Of a DNA stretch of 64,000 bases, positions 41,375-51,798 are shown piece after piece. Positions within the stretch are counted from its first letter, which is position 1, and each line of letters begins with the position of its first letter. The stretch comes from Saccharomyces uvarum (taxonomy: Eukaryota; Ascomycota; Saccharomycetes; Saccharomycetales; Saccharomycetaceae). The notes beneath the pieces were generated by a model. The model had not been told where the DNA came from. It did not search any database and saw only the letters and a list, made by a program, of their open reading frames with translations. Both the position numbers and the translations under genes were made by a program. The stretch covers positions 976,538-1,040,537 of the forward strand of contig OX365934.1 in assembly GCA_947243795.1 (NCBI GenBank), in the 5' to 3' direction.

Positions 41375-42400
41375 TCAGCTGGTCCAACGTTGGAGCATGG
41401 TAAGGGCTATTGGGAAGCTGTCTTGGATGGCCAGCTTCCCCTGGGGTACTGTGCCTGGAAATTCCAGTTGCCCTGAGAAGTAGTGGTGCAACGCAGACGA
41501 TTCTAGATCGGATCTTCTAAAACAACGCTTCAAGTGGTCCCATTTGCCGAAGATAAGCAGTATATTGCATGGTGATTGTGACGTTGAGCTTTTTGTTATC
41601 TTTGTAACGTATGGCAGTTTTGTTTCTGCCTTATAGTATCTAGACAAAGCTTCGTCGTAGTGGTAGTCACCGCTGTTGACCCAGAGAGTCTTTGTGTAAC
41701 CTTCGGAAACTTCATCCAGAGTGCTTGACACACGAACGTGGTACCCCAATGGGCTGTTTTTGTAGGCATCTCTGGGCGATACTACTTCTTTGCGCTGCAT
41801 GTCTACCGTTACACGTACAGTCTTGGGAATGTTCTGGTTCGGTAATTTAATAGTTTCGTCTTTTCCTATATAAACCAAATTAGTCAAATTTTTGTCGGAG
41901 TCCTTCACTGAGGAATCTTTTGCAATAGATAGACCTTCTTTGTAGTTTCCTTCTGCGGATTCATTCATAAACGGCAATTGACCCAATGGCGGAAAGGTAA
42001 ATGCATGCTTCAAATATAACTTGTTTTTCTTCTTGAACGTAACATCGAGTAAGTTTGGAGGCGTCACGAAATATTGCAGTAGTGTAGCAAGAAGCAAGCT
42101 ATCCGAAGTACTTTCCTTTGGCCTTGTTTTCCTTTCGTGTCTTTTATCCTTTGACAGGTCTAAAACTATAATTTCTTGAATATTGAACAAAACGGCTGTC
42201 TTGGCAATTTGATATGCGGTAAATGTTGCCTGTTCTAAGTTACAACAATTGTCGATGACAGTTGTCGGTATGCATATAGAGTAATTTACCACACTAGATT
42301 CTATATCTATGGTTTTCTTCAACTTTAGTAAACTTGGTTTTACTTTTTTGGCAGCTTTCACACTGTTCTTAACATTTTCTGCTCTACGTTTGACTACCAT
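41375..42400 (-). CDS. YGR283C: SPOUT-type methyltransferase-like protein, YGR283C orthologue
   Basis: 341 aa, the length of S. cerevisiae YGR283C, a nucleolar protein of unknown function with paralogue YMR310C; the family includes human SPOUT1/C9orf114. A Lys-rich N-terminus (about 1-30) suits a nucleolar signal. The rest fits an alpha/beta-knot fold: a strand near 40-50 (NYSICIPTTVID), an inserted middle part, and a C-terminal knot region (NILLIFGKWDHL, then KLAIQDSFPIALTMLQRW). A methyltransferase role is inferred from the fold. The start is an ATG at 42398-42400. Confidence 0.9.
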   Translation of the reverse strand: MVVKRRAENVKNSVKAAKKVKPSLLKLKKTIDIESSVVNYSICIPTTVIDNCCNLEQATFTAYQIAKTAVLFNIQEIIVLDLSKDKRHERKTRPKESTSDSLLLATLLQYFVTPPNLLDVTFKKKNKLYLKHAFTFPPLGQLPFMNESAEGNYKEGLSIAKDSSVKDSDKNLTNLVYIGKDETIKLPNQNIPKTVRVTVDMQRKEVVSPRDAYKNSPLGYHVRVSSTLDEVSEGYTKTLWVNSGDYHYDEALSRYYKAETKLPYVTKITKSSTSQSPCNILLIFGKWDHLKRCFRRSDLESSALHHYFSGQLEFPGTVPQGKLAIQDSFPIALTMLQRWTS

Positions 42401-43055
42401 CTTCCCCGATGATGATATCTTTAACGGTGACTGACTATTGTTACTATTTGAAAATGGTTAAACTCAATTCTCTCAGTAATAATTTTCATCGATGAGATGG
42501 AAAAAATTTCAAAAAGCATGTGTGGGTGTGCTATAATATTGCGTCTGAGAGTAAATGTCAAAGAGAGGATATAGAATGGCTCAGTGGTAATGAAGTCACG
42601 GCACTAGCCCCAATTCTGCGTTAGTATTCATTTGGAAGAATAGGAAGAGACACTTTTTTTTCCTAAAATTTCATTTTTTTTTCAAATAAGACGCTGACAT
42701 GACTGTATTGTGACACAGTGGACAAAATTCTCTAGGATCACCTTACGCCTCATTCATACTTTAAAGACGAATGGTAACGGACAACGTCATCTCACAGTGT
42801 GTGTTTCTAAAAATTTGCTTTCACGATTTTCCGAATTGGTTGTAGTGAAAACCTCAAGGCGATATCGGTTCAATGAAATTTCGTTCAGTGCATTCATACA
42901 AAAGAAAATCTTTTATATAAATATGACAGTAGAAAAAGTATATATGAGAGCTAACGGTATGTTGGGAGCCTCTGAGTTAGGATAGAAGAGAAACAAAAAT
43001 CGTATAGAAAACAACAAACTAAGGAAAGGCATAGAGAAGAGGTTTTTCGCATTCT
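42401..43055. other. Intergenic, YGR283C promoter / ERV29 3' flank
   Basis: 655 bp. It contains a T-rich run at 42655-42690 and a short + strand open frame without similarity. I checked for tRNA boxes and saw none. Confidence 0.5.
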
Positions 43056-43988
43056 CTAATATATTTTCTTCTTTTCGTCAACGGATAATTCACCGGCACC
43101 AGTATTGGTAACTAATAATAGCCCACCGATAATGCTTAAGTTCTGATAGAATTCGTACTTCAAAAAGTCTCTCTTGGTATTGTTATAAAACCAGTAATTG
43201 TTTAGTGTAATGTTGTAAAAAGTCAAGATCAGACCTAACATAATGGATGCAAATTTTGTCTTGTAACCAATGGCAAAACAAATGGTGCCGATGATGGTTA
43301 TGACGACAGTAAACCAGGATTTACTAAATGTGAAGGCAATGAACATTAAAACAATTAAGATTCTACCTGCAAACAACAGGTAACCCTTTGCTTTGTCGTT
43401 TTTGCTGTTTAATTCAGGGAGCATACCGAACGTGGTCTTGTTTTGAACAATTGAATCGCTGAATGCAATCAATAATCCACCAATGACACTGAAGTTTCTT
43501 AGGACAAATGATGAGCCTGTGAATAATCCATAAACTAAGGCCTGAGAAATAACACAAGCGCATAACACACCGGTGGCATAATTGGTTTGCTTTCTTAGGA
43601 CTAATAAACTGGCACCAGCTAACATAGAGACCGTAACCACAACCAGGAACACAACAACAAAGAAATATGGATAATGTTTCCATTTATTCAGATAAAAGAT
43701 TTGGTCGGACCATTGTGACAGAATCCTAAACGAATCCTCATAAAAAGTAGCTACAATGAAAAATCTTGATAAACTTGGAATGTAAGGCTTCAATTTATGA
43801 ACAATTGGATTGTCAGTCAGTCCTTCAATCCTGGAGGCAAACTTTTCAAAAGACTGCTTCCACTGTTTCAAGATGCCAAAAGAAGATTGATTCTGGTTTG
43901 ATCTGAATTGTGAACCACCGGAGTATGATCCCTGTGATGATGACATTGGCATACCGCCAAAATTTCCATTGGGTCCTCTGTAAGACAT
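43056..43988 (-). CDS. ERV29: ER-Golgi cargo receptor Erv29 (SURF4 family)
   Basis: COPII vesicle receptor that packages soluble secretory cargo such as pro-alpha-factor and CPY. 310 aa, as in S. cerevisiae. A Gly/Ser/Gln-rich cytosolic N-terminus (about 1-40) is followed by a SURF4 domain with several membrane segments between about 105 and 295. The C-terminus ends KKIY, a dilysine KKxx signal for COPI retrieval to the ER, which fits a cycling receptor. The start is an ATG at 43986-43988. Confidence 0.97.
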   Translation of the reverse strand: MSYRGPNGNFGGMPMSSSQGSYSGGSQFRSNQNQSSFGILKQWKQSFEKFASRIEGLTDNPIVHKLKPYIPSLSRFFIVATFYEDSFRILSQWSDQIFYLNKWKHYPYFFVVVFLVVVTVSMLAGASLLVLRKQTNYATGVLCACVISQALVYGLFTGSSFVLRNFSVIGGLLIAFSDSIVQNKTTFGMLPELNSKNDKAKGYLLFAGRILIVLMFIAFTFSKSWFTVVITIIGTICFAIGYKTKFASIMLGLILTFYNITLNNYWFYNNTKRDFLKYEFYQNLSIIGGLLLVTNTGAGELSVDEKKKIY

Positions 43989-44241
43989 TGATGATTTCCT
44001 TTCTGCTTCGTCTTCGCCTCTTTGTGTCGGGATAATTGCTTGCTATTGCGAATTGGCTTCAACTTTGATCTTATGCTTGATGTGTCCTTTATTTTTCCTC
44101 TCTTTTATTATTCCCTCTTTTTTCATTTTCCTCATATTTGCCCAATATGGCAATGGTCACCCGAAGATTTTTTTCAACGTGTAAATGAAAATGATTCGTA
44201 TTTACTGTTCGTATATATTCTATTCTATTTTAATGGAATTT

Positions 44242-45543
44242 TTAAGCAAAGTAAGACAACAAACTGGAAGGCAGTTTGCCGGAGTCGACGATGGCCTTGG
44301 CGGATTCTTGCAAGACTTCCTTTGCACCGGCACCATTGGCCTTGATCTTTTCGGCAACGGAAACCAACTCTTCGTCATTCAAACTGTCAACAATCAAACC
44401 AACTTGTTCGTCAATGGCAGTGGCCTTGTCAGCATCACCAAAGTAGTCGGCTTCCTTGGCGGAGTTACGGACAGCTCTCTTATTCTTTTTCTTGGCGGCC
44501 TTGGCAGCCTCCTTGGCTTTCTTCTTGTCAACCTTAGCAGAAGCGCTAGCTTTGGCTTCAGATTCGGCCTTGATCTTGGCTTCAGCTTCGGCCTTGGCCT
44601 TAGCTTCGGCTTCGGCTCTAGCACCAGCATCTTTTTCCCATTTCTTTCTTTCCTTTTCCTTCTTTTCTTCTTCTTTGAACAGCTTGATACGAGGATCTTC
44701 ACTGACAGCTCTTTCGACAAGCTTGACTAATCTAGCATTGTCAGCAGTTTTCTTCTTGTCTCTGGCAGCCTTGTTCTTTCTTTCAATGTAACGTTTGTGG
44801 TCTCTGTTGGAAGAATCATCTGGAACATCTTCGTCCAAGAATTCAAAGGTTCTCCAGGAATCAAATCTGTGCCAGAACGCATAAAATTGTTCGACATCCT
44901 TCTTGGAAGAGTCCTTGTTACCTAAAGTTGGAATAGGAGTCTTCTTGGAGAAACGAGCTTCAGCATCGAAAACAGGTCCCCAAGCTTCGTAGAAGTCGTA
45001 ATTGGTACCCTTCTTTGGTGGAGCGACATCGGCAACAAAATCACATGAATCGTATTGAGCTTTTTTGTTAGAATCAGTCAAAGTTTCAAAAGCCTTTTGA
45101 ATAATTTTGAAGAAACCATCTTGGTCCAAACTACCACCAGCGGCAGATTGTTTGTCTGGATGGTATTTGACAACTTGCTTTCTGTGAGCCTTGATAATTT
45201 GGTTTTGGGTGGCTCTGCAACGCAACTTAGACAGGCCCATAGCAGCATACAAATCAGCGGTTTTCCAGTCTCTGGCGTCATGAGTCAATAGATCTTCGTC
45301 AGCTAGTTCAGTGTCGAACAACAATTCGTCTGGGTCAACATTGGATTCGTCGACAGTTTGGACGTTCTTTTCAGCTTCGATTTTTTCGAATTCAGACCAG
45401 GTGTGGTTTCTCAAGGTTCTTTGAGCATGTTGCAAAAAGAACTTACCCACCGGTTCGACTGGACGGCGAACGAATGGAGTCTTAGTGGCAGAACTGTTGA
45501 CATCAACAGTGATGTCGGAGGTTAATGTTGGTAAAGTAAACAT
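44242..45543 (-). CDS. ZUO1: Ribosome-associated J-protein Zuo1 (zuotin)
   Basis: J-protein that pairs with Ssz1 in the ribosome-associated complex and stimulates Ssb Hsp70 on nascent chains. 433 aa, as in S. cerevisiae. The J-domain spans about 97-165 with the HPD motif at 128-130. The zuotin homology domain follows (about 170-285), then a highly charged Lys/Ala/Glu helical region (about 285-360) that contacts rRNA, and a C-terminal four-helix bundle. Strong codon bias fits its abundance. The start is an ATG at 45541-45543. Confidence 0.97.
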   Translation of the reverse strand: MFTLPTLTSDITVDVNSSATKTPFVRRPVEPVGKFFLQHAQRTLRNHTWSEFEKIEAEKNVQTVDESNVDPDELLFDTELADEDLLTHDARDWKTADLYAAMGLSKLRCRATQNQIIKAHRKQVVKYHPDKQSAAGGSLDQDGFFKIIQKAFETLTDSNKKAQYDSCDFVADVAPPKKGTNYDFYEAWGPVFDAEARFSKKTPIPTLGNKDSSKKDVEQFYAFWHRFDSWRTFEFLDEDVPDDSSNRDHKRYIERKNKAARDKKKTADNARLVKLVERAVSEDPRIKLFKEEEKKEKERKKWEKDAGARAEAEAKAKAEAEAKIKAESEAKASASAKVDKKKAKEAAKAAKKKNKRAVRNSAKEADYFGDADKATAIDEQVGLIVDSLNDEELVSVAEKIKANGAGAKEVLQESAKAIVDSGKLPSSLLSYFA

Positions 45544-46362
45544 AACTATTCTCGTTGGTTGATTTGAGGTAAGGTTAAGAAACTAATGAGCAGTCCAAAA
45601 TATAGCAAAACACTTAATGATAGATAGTCTTCAAGAAAAAAATCTGCTTATTGCACAAAATTTCATCGAAAAAAAAAAAAGTGAAAAATTATATTAGATT
45701 GCGGGTAAGCATTGAAGTATATAGAGTAGAAGTGCCAAACGCATAGTGCCATCAAAGCTAGTGCTATGATCTAGTTGAGATAGTTTATGTACACTTGCAA
45801 AATGTTGATATGCAACCCTTCTAACTTCGAATAGTTTGTGAAGAATCTCAAGAATAAGACATTTGCGTCTTTTTAAGGCACATTGTATCAATAAGTCATC
45901 CTATTAGACGTTAGGTGCGCCAACAGGAAACTTCGATACATTTAGCAGGGCCAAATAATTGGACTTATATTGGAGAAGAAAGAACGCTATTGCAATCTTC
46001 CTTAGCTTCATATATGATTCTTATTTCTCATAATATATATATGTTTAGTTCTGTTAGTTTAAATAATCAAGGAAAAAATACATCATTTAAAGATAATTTC
46101 TTCAATGAAAGTATAAAGGATAAAAAAATTTAGCAAATGATTTTTGAATCAGTTATTAAAACCAAATGCACCTATTCTCTGCCTCCTATCATGACAAAAC
46201 CAATCTTCATGGAAGGAACCAAAAGATTCAATGGCAAAGTACCGACTTATTGACGGCGAAATTAATAAATAAATAAATATACAGTTATTCTTATAAATAA
46301 GCAGGGAGGACACGGCTTTAGCATATGGCTAGTAACCGGAAATGTATTCATGTCCCCGCACT
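45544..46362. other. Intergenic, ZUO1 promoter / BIO2 3' flank
   Basis: 819 bp, AT-rich, with an A-run at 45669-45680 and a short AATA repeat at 46261-46278. No gene, tRNA or LTR was recognised. Confidence 0.55.
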
Positions 46363-47490
46363 TTAGGATCTATCATATTCGAAGGCTTCCATAGGTTGTA
46401 ATCCCCACTTAGCCAACATTGCTTTGTCTTCATCCCAACCGTTACACATAGTTGTAAGCATTTTCTTACCGGTGAAAATACTGTTGCAACCGGCCATGAA
46501 GCAGACAAATTGTTCGGTCTCCTTCATTGTGTAACGACCAGCAGCAAGTCTTATGATCGCCTTAGGCATGACAATTCTGGCTGTGGCGATAGTTCTTAAG
46601 ATTTCGTCGAATTGCAGTTTCTTACTTGCTGGGTCGGCAAGTTCCTCAGCCATTGGAGTCCCCTTGATAGCAACAAGTCTGTTGATTGGTAGGGACTCTG
46701 GATGTGGGGTCATGTTGGACAGCGTGTAAATGAAACCAATGTGGTCATCTTCGCTTTCACCTAGACCCAAGATACCACCAGTGCAGGCTTTTATTCCGGA
46801 CTCTTGTACGTTCTTAATGGTCTGCAGTCTATCGTCATAGGTCCTGGTGGTGATGACTTTACTGTAATGTTCTCTAGAGGTATCAATGTTATGGTTGTAT
46901 GCAGTCAGACCTGCGTCCTTCAGTTGCTTTGCCTGGTCTTGGTCAACCATACCCAGAGTAACACATGTTTCCAGTCCCATATCGTTCACTTTTGAAATCA
47001 TCTCCTCAATTCTCTTCATGGCAGATTTACGGCCCTTCATGTCTCTCCAAGCAGCACCCAGGCAAAATCTGGTAGAGCCGTTCCTTTTGGCCTCTTCTGC
47101 CTCTTTGATCACCTCGTCCACCTTGACCATTTTCTCAGCCTTTAACCCAGTATCGTTCCTCGAGGATTGCGCACAGTACTTACAATCTTCAGAACAACCA
47201 CCGGATTTGATGTTCATCAATGTGCACAGCTGGACCTTGGAAGGATCGTGCCATTTCCTGTGCTGCAACTGTGCAGCATGCGTAAGCTCAAGCAGTGGTG
47301 TCTGGTAGATCTCCTTCAATTGAGATTTTGTCCACGAGTGAGTTGGTTCCTCCAAGGACAATGCGTACTGTAAAGCCCCCAAAGCGCCGGATTCGGCAGA
47401 TGCTGTTGCGGACTTGACGGAGGCATTGGTTGCAAGTCTGGTCAGTACTGGTCTAGCATTAGAAAAATGGCGGCAGATAGTTGACATCAT
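46363..47490 (-). CDS. BIO2: Biotin synthase, mitochondrial
   Basis: Radical-SAM enzyme that inserts sulfur into dethiobiotin, the last step of biotin synthesis. 375 aa, as in S. cerevisiae. The N-terminal ~30 residues are basic and Ser/Ala-rich, a likely mitochondrial presequence. The radical-SAM CxxxCxxC motif has Cys99, Cys103 and Cys106 (CSEDCKYC). The YNHNIDTSREHY and CTGGILGLGES blocks are intact. Two adjacent ATGs (47488-47490 and 47485-47487) can start it; the first is used as in S. cerevisiae. It is the last gene in S. cerevisiae order, so it marks the core/subtelomere border. Confidence 0.97.
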   Translation of the reverse strand: MMSTICRHFSNARPVLTRLATNASVKSATASAESGALGALQYALSLEEPTHSWTKSQLKEIYQTPLLELTHAAQLQHRKWHDPSKVQLCTLMNIKSGGCSEDCKYCAQSSRNDTGLKAEKMVKVDEVIKEAEEAKRNGSTRFCLGAAWRDMKGRKSAMKRIEEMISKVNDMGLETCVTLGMVDQDQAKQLKDAGLTAYNHNIDTSREHYSKVITTRTYDDRLQTIKNVQESGIKACTGGILGLGESEDDHIGFIYTLSNMTPHPESLPINRLVAIKGTPMAEELADPASKKLQFDEILRTIATARIVMPKAIIRLAAGRYTMKETEQFVCFMAGCNSIFTGKKMLTTMCNGWDEDKAMLAKWGLQPMEAFEYDRS

Positions 47491-49789
47491 GCTGCAATAT
47501 AATGGAGTCAGTTGGGCTGATTGCTTATTTCTTGAAGTTCAGAAGACCTACGCCTAAATTTTTTTTTGTGAACTTAAATCAAGCAAAAGCTCTGCCCTTT
47601 ATATAGCAATCAACCAAAAAGAGGAAATGAAAAATTTAGCGGATTCACATAAGAATTTCACGACCTGTAAACACAGAGTAAGCAGCGGATGGATTGGTTT
47701 CCCCGATCATCGAGTCCCGCGTAAAACGTCTGTGAGAACCGGCGTGACAGGACGCTTCTTGCCCTCTACACTTTTCAACAACTTTTTCGATTATCATATG
47801 TCATTAAATGGACTTTAAGAGGCCGCGCGACTGCGTCCGCGAGTCATCCCGACATGACTACGTCGCATAAATGACTGGCAGAAAGAGAAAGCACAGTGAA
47901 GAGTGCCGCTAAGGGACATGTGGAATGCCGCTTTTGGAGTTTCAAGGCTCACGATAGCATGTGTGAGGAGTATGAGTCCCAGAACTTGGGTTCAGACGAG
48001 ATGTTTGCTTTCTAGCTCACTTTGTCGAACATACATGTCCTTGACGGCATTACTTAGTGTGCCGATACGATTTCCGGACAATTGAGCAGTACGTTCAGCA
48101 CTAAAGATAAGATGGCGTGCAAATTTCTATATACGCAGCTTTGAGCCTCGACGACAGTCTTTTTGCTTGGCTTGATTTAGAGACACGCCCATTGCGTCCA
48201 CAGGCGAGGCCTTACAGAAGCAATCGTAAAATGGCAGCTCGGGATGCAAACGAACACTTTCTTCTAGTTCTTGATCGCTGTAGGAATTTCGTGGATTTTG
48301 GCTCTTCTGTATTTACTCTTGAGCACCGATTTTGTTTGCTCTCATTCTGATCTTCCTGCATGCTTCCACGAGTCTTAATTAGTTGCGCCAGTATAGTGCA
48401 CTGTGGCCCAAAATCAGGAGGGAATAACTCTCATCATATAATACCGATGGAAACCGTACGTAGCCTTTCCAAACAGACAAAAAAACGTTACAATCTCAAA
48501 AGGTACTTGGAGTGCAGTATAAGATGCTGCAAGTGGATGATTTTATTGATTAGACGATACAGAAAAAAGCAAGCACATTGTAAAAAAACTTAATCGAACA
48601 GCAGCCGGCTCGAAAGACCGCAGACTAATGTTATAAACTTTGGGAAAGCTCTGCTCATAAACCCACCCGCTGAAGCAATCATTAAGATATGGTAATACAG
48701 GTATTATAACAAAAGGCACTTGTAGTAAGAAAAACGGCGGAGTTACCTCTGGGGTGCCTACAGCTGCTATTACTTGAGATGTGGTCAAGTTTGGGCTATA
48801 ATTGTATGCGACGCATATGGAATTTCGTGTATTAATCGACTAGTATCAAGTATTAATAACAGGTGACAGTTGTGCGTTTGTTTTATAATGCCTGTGTAGT
48901 AAGATCATTGAAGAAATATGCAAATGATGACTCTTTGATGTATGCGGGGGCTATGAAGTTCCTGATCTCGGGATGTCAAACTTTTGAATACCTGGTACCA
49001 TGGGTCTGTACTTAGATCTCATAGGAAATATACCGAGGTAATAACAGAAAGTGTTATACCAAGATATGCACATTATATCTCTAGTGTCATGAATTTTTTG
49101 AATGTATATGAGCCATTAGTCTGTGAATATGATATCAAGACCACGCGTAATTAGGGGCCCTGAGAGTCTGTATTGATATGATATAGCACTGAAGGTAGGT
49201 CTACTGCGGTCGAAGCTCAAAGATCTGTGGAATATCCTGTCAAGATTCGCCGGTGCCCATATGACACAAGCAGTACGGAAGTCGTGTTAGTGTATTTTGC
49301 TTTGTCATCATATGTGAAGGTTGTTCAAGATGAGCTGTATAGGAGTGTGTGGAACTACATGAAAGATTTCTCATCAGGCGTAGTGTCATCGCTTCCTTTT
49401 ACCAGTCTTCGGCATTCTCTTTGTCAATAGGAGCCGCGCTGATCCTCGAAGTCATTACTACGGCTGGCTAGCACTCAGGATTTAAACAAGAAGAACCATT
49501 ACTTACTAGTCATAGAAACCAATAGCGCTGGGATCATTCCTATACAGATGCGATAACAGTCAGTTACTCCTGCAACAGAAATCTTACTGAAGCTTGAATT
49601 ACTTTGTGTCGCGTTAAACCTAGTCATTTCCAGATGAGGTGTCTTCAGGTGCCTTCGACGCACCCAATTCCGCCAATAGCTTTACTAATTGGCGTGCGAG
49701 ATTGTAGACTCCTGCCGAGTAAGACCCCCCAGCAAATATGGTGGCTTATGCATGTTTCTAATTTGGGGAAAGGGAAAGCTCCGGTTTAT
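47491..49789. other. Gene-poor subtelomeric stretch after BIO2
   Basis: About 2.3 kb with no supported gene. The first ~150 bp serve as the BIO2 promoter. The rest has only short open frames (60-83 codons) on both strands. The longest plausible one (49227-49430 +, reading on upstream without an ATG) matches nothing I know. In the S. cerevisiae reference, the IMA1/MAL cluster follows BIO2; I see no MAL, IMA or MAL-activator fragment here. Confidence 0.55.
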
Positions 49790-50244
49790 TCTTGATAACC
49801 GTTTAGGCCAAGACGTTGGCAACCGCCTCTGAACGAGGGTCGAGGCCAAACTTGATTTTGGCTCTATTGTTTAGCCACCTAGCACCTATGGCAGCACTAC
49901 AGGAACGCAAAGGGTTCAAGGTGCGTCCCCTGTATGATACATTCTTACATTCTGCGCATAAGGAAGCGTATAGGAAATAAAAAGGTGCTTTCATATACGA
50001 GATCTGCTAAAGGCGCATCGTTCAAGAACAAATGCATCTCCATAGTAACAAATAGTGTGGGATGAAGGGAAAGGTATGAGAATTGAGATATGCATCTGGT
50101 AGGTCGTTTGGGCAATAGCTGGTCGGGAACACCATATAAATAGGGCAGACTTGATCAACTATATTTGAGATCATGCCTTTACTCTTTTCTTTCCTACTAA
50201 GATAATATCATCACTAAACAACAACTCAACAACAAACAACTACA
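49790..50244 (+). promoter_or_regulatory. Conserved PAU-type upstream block
   Basis: The ~450 bp before the PAU start resembles upstream DNA of S. cerevisiae PAU genes as I recall it: a CGAGGGTC stretch at about 49836-49843, ATTCTGCGCATA at about 49950-49961, TCGTTCA followed by AGAACAA at 50018-50031 (like the anaerobic AR1 element), and GCATCTCCATAG at about 50034-50045. A TATA box TATAAATA lies at 50135-50142, 103 bp before the ATG. PAU genes are induced by anoxia and repressed by heme, so similar control is likely. Confidence 0.6.
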
Positions 50245-50619
50245 ATGGTCAAATTAACCTCTATCGCTGCTGGTGTCGCCGCCATCGTCGCCGGTGTCGC
50301 TGCTGCCCCAGCCACCACCACCCTTTCTCCATCCGATGAAAGAGTCAACTTGGTTGAATTAGGTGTGTACGTCTCCGATATCAGAGCTCACATGGCTCAA
50401 TACTACCTGTTCCAAGCTGCTCACCCAACTGAAACATACCCAATTGAAGTTGCTGAAGCCGTTTTCAACTACGGTGACTTCACCACCATGTTGACCGGTG
50501 TCGCCGCAGACCAAGTCACCAGAATGATCACCGGTGTCCCATGGTACTCCACCAGATTGAGACCAGCCATCTCTAGTGCTTTGTCCAAGGACGGTATCTA
50601 CACTGCTATCCCAAAATAG
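50245..50619 (+). CDS. Seripauperin (PAU family) protein
   Basis: Small secreted or wall-associated protein of the SRP1/TIP1 family without the Ser-rich tail, induced by anaerobic growth. 124 aa, a typical PAU length (120-124). It has a signal peptide of about 20 residues (to GVAA|APATT). The PAU/TIP1 core follows ([54 protein letters not shown]), ending at IPK. Codon use is strongly biased. Family members are so alike that I cannot name the orthologue. It is intact and is the first recognisable gene beyond BIO2. Confidence 0.96.
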   Translation: MVKLTSIAAGVAAIVAGVAAAPATTTLSPSDERVNLVELGVYVSDIRAHMAQYYLFQAAHPTETYPIEVAEAVFNYGDFTTMLTGVAADQVTRMITGVPWYSTRLRPAISSALSKDGIYTAIPK

Positions 50620-51798
50620 AGTGTTTTTACGAATAGAATCCTATAGACAATGGGAAGTTTTACGAAATTTAAAATATGATTTTGATGGTATAAATAGCTC
50701 GATATGTGTATATAAATATGTATATTAAAATTATAAGCCTTTTTGACAATTTGAGCTGTTTATAGACCATTTGGCAAAACATAAATTTTAAAGATTTTTG
50801 CCGTCTTATTCATTTACTTTTATTAATTTCTTTACTTTAAGGTATGCATTGGTAGGGGTATTTACTATTAAAATACTAAAAATAGGTGACAGTGGTAGAA
50901 TATAGAGCTGTGCCATGTTAAGCTAAGTGACAGATTTAATACACTAAGCACTGTAGAGGTTGTGACTGTTTCTATGCGTGGACTTGCTTACACTTGTATT
51001 AGGATCATAGGAGATAATTAGGTATGATCACAGCATATTTAGCACTGGAAAGAACTTTAAATTAGCAAGAATGTGTGCGAACTGTTGTCCATACAAAAAT
51101 TGATTTATTAGAGATATTGAAAGTTGTGAGAAAAAGAATATTATGTAATTAATAAATAGTTTATGATGAGAAATAAGAACAAAGCGGTAAAACCGTCATA
51201 TTATCAATTACATACTCTCTATTAATATTCAATTGAATAATAGAGTAGTTAATGACTCAAATGAAGACCCTTTCGGCATGAAACAGATTATAATATAGGA
51301 CCTCTATATTTAACCCTATGCCCAGGGACGGTGAAGCCCTCCGTCCAATTATCTGGGCCTGCTAAACTGTATTTAATGAACACCTTCTTAGTATGGAGTG
51401 TTCGTCCCTTTTTTTCTACTACTGCCGTATGGCGCAAGAACGTTATGCACGGCGTTATCTGAAATGAAATTTTTTGTCAGAACAAGCTTCGGTGGTGATG
51501 GATTACATATGCAAAGAAGCCTTCAAGTCTCAGGAACGCATTTTTTTCAGCAAAAAATTGACCAACGAGAAGAGTGATTGATAGAAACAGAATATTAGGA
51601 AGATGGTTCATAAAACTATGTTTAGTTTATTTATCATTCTATAGTTTACCAAGATTCACATTATCCTGAGATAAATCAGATCGTTTTCCTACATGAAAAA
51701 AAACTGCTAGTTAGTTGAACGGAAAATCCAGCAAAAGAACAATAATACTTCTTTCCTGTACCGCCAAGAATTTTGAGAAAGCTTAAAAACACTTTACA
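50620..51798. other. Intergenic, PAU / ALR
   Basis: 1.18 kb, very AT-rich, without an open frame worth noting. It holds the PAU terminator and the ALR promoter. I looked for LTR ends and tRNA boxes and saw none. Confidence 0.55.

Noticed and set aside
49803-49994. 63-codon minus-strand frame before PAU
   Set aside because: It lies in the block shared with S. cerevisiae PAU upstream DNA, so the similarity is better explained by regulatory DNA than by a gene.
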